Below are positions 63,552-64,000 of a stretch of 64,000 bases of DNA, piece after piece. The notes beneath the pieces were generated by a model that saw nothing but the letters and a program-made list of their open reading frames with translations, did not search any database and was not told the DNA's origin. Each line of letters opens with the position of its first letter. Positions within the stretch are counted from its first letter, which is position 1. Origin of the DNA: Desulfobacteraceae bacterium (GTDB taxonomy: Bacteria > Desulfobacterota > DSM-4660 > Desulfatiglandales > Desulfatiglandaceae); the NCBI GenBank assembly GCA_016844935.1, contig JAERTK010000286.1:1-64000 (forward strand), read 5' to 3'. Made by a program: the position numbers and the translations under genes.

Positions 63552-63620
63552 AGCGTGAAGATGCGCTTTGGAGGTAATGGAGCCTCCTTTGTCCGAGATC
63601 GGGGCAAAGGGGGTTTTTTT
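63552..63620 (+). ncRNA. ANTAR-type antitermination leader D (before aldehyde dehydrogenase)
   Basis: First hairpin AGCGT (63552-63556), loop GAAGAT, GCGCT (63563-63567): G at loop position 4, but G instead of A at 1. Second hairpin GGAGGT (63570-63575), loop AATGGA, GCCTCC (63582-63587), fitting A1/G4. The terminator uses CCTCCTTTGTCC (63583-63594) with GGGCAAAGGGGG (63602-63613) over 12 bp, then seven T (63614-63620). The second hairpin and the terminator share bases 63583-63587. Confidence 0.85.
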
Positions 63621-63695
63621 ATGCGCCATGAACCGGAATTAACCGGCATATGTGACATTATTTCTATCAATTCGATCATAAAGGAGGTCAACAAA

Positions 63696-64000
63696 ATGGC
63701 AAAGCATTCCATGTTCATTAACGGCGAGTGGGTGGATTCCGTTTCAGGGGAGACATTTCAGGACAAAAATCCGGCCGACGGCACATTGTTCGCAGAAGTG
63801 CCCAAAGCCAACCTGGAAGATGCGGATCGAGCCCTGGAAGCGGCTTTTAACGCAAGATCCGTATGGGCAAATACGGATCCCGGCGAAAGGGCCCGGGTAT
63901 TGTATAAAGCCTCCGCCCTGTTGCTGGAGCGGCAAAAGGAGTTCGCCGATGTGCTGATTGGTGAAGGCGGCGCCATGTTCGGGAAAGCCATGTTTGAAAC
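63696..64000 (+). CDS. Aldehyde dehydrogenase, N-terminal part (cut by window end)
   Basis: The frame is open to the end of the window; 101 residues are seen. AAAGGAGG precedes ATG 63696. FINGEWVDSVSGETFQDKNP and GTLFAEVPKANLEDADRALEAAF, then SVWANTDPGERARVLYKAS and LLLERQKEFADVL are the typical N-terminus of NAD(P)-dependent aldehyde dehydrogenases of the vanillin/benzaldehyde/succinate-semialdehyde type. It oxidises an aldehyde to the acid. The catalytic Cys and Glu lie outside the window. It is controlled by leader D. Confidence 0.85.
   Translation, partial: MAKHSMFINGEWVDSVSGETFQDKNPADGTLFAEVPKANLEDADRALEAAFNARSVWANTDPGERARVLYKASALLLERQKEFADVLIGEGGAMFGKAMFE

Noticed and set aside
55264..63620. 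The four leaders as a known metabolite riboswitch (fluoride, ZTP, guanidine, cobalamin)
   Set aside because: Conserved bases lie only in the six-base loop and at the P2/terminator overlap; none of the consensus cores of those classes is present, whereas the ANTAR rule fits and an ANTAR gene is adjacent.

Overview
The window looks like a chromosome segment of a strictly anaerobic Desulfobacterota (former Deltaproteobacteria, Desulfobacterales-type) bacterium. This is an inference from gene content: a B12-dependent class II ribonucleotide reductase, paired AMP-forming acyl-CoA synthetases with an acetate-type symporter and two DUF294/CBS/cNMP proteins, a DUF3786 protein, a corrinoid/Fe-S reductive-dehalogenase-like protein, and many sensor kinases. 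No rRNA, tRNA, CRISPR array, prophage or complete insertion sequence was seen.

Layout. 1-9.5 kb: one co-directional cluster with three ATP-grasp ligase-type proteins (RimK-like, GshB-like and a divergent one), a complete five-gene oligopeptide ABC transporter and an N-formylglutamate amidohydrolase-like protein; it looks like a make-and-move or import-and-process system for a small amide or peptide. 9.6-10.5 kb: a frameshifted SUMF1-type exported protein. 10.5-24.9 kb: an acetate/propionate activation locus (exonuclease, CBS/DUF294 protein and membrane protein on the minus strand; CoA-transferase-GNAT fusion, Acs, PrpE-like, symporter small and large subunits and a second CBS/DUF294 protein on the plus strand), with a perfect CRP/HcpR-type palindrome before acs. 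24.9-33.2 kb: M16 peptidase, nrdJ with a candidate NrdR box, purD, hybrid histidine kinase. 33.4-36.7 kb: a SidJ-like kinase-fold protein, DUF3786 protein and a KamA-type radical SAM enzyme. 36.9-46.3 kb: beta-CASP nuclease, AAA ATPase, TrpB2, a small Cys protein, MobA-like protein, purA, mnmG and an efflux adaptor. 46.4-53.3 kb: a 1002-residue membrane protein of unknown role, an MNT/HEPN remnant, patatin, thioesterase, SH3 protein and M48 protease.

53.3-64 kb holds what I consider the most interesting system. A sensor kinase (FIST, GAF, HisKA_2, HATPase) overlaps a response regulator with a C-terminal ANTAR RNA-binding domain. Around it lie four leader RNAs of one design: a hairpin GAGGU-[AAUGRR]-GCCUC whose 3' arm is also the 5' arm of an intrinsic terminator, in three cases preceded by another hairpin with a six-base loop. 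They stand before a membrane-anchored reductive-dehalogenase-like gene, before and inside a minus-strand operon (HapK-like protein, acyl-CoA dehydrogenase, OsmC, response regulator), and before an aldehyde dehydrogenase. This is the architecture of ANTAR-controlled transcription antitermination (as in EutV/EutW), here applied to an apparently new set of catabolic targets. The last gene runs off the window end, and the first gene is cut at the window start.
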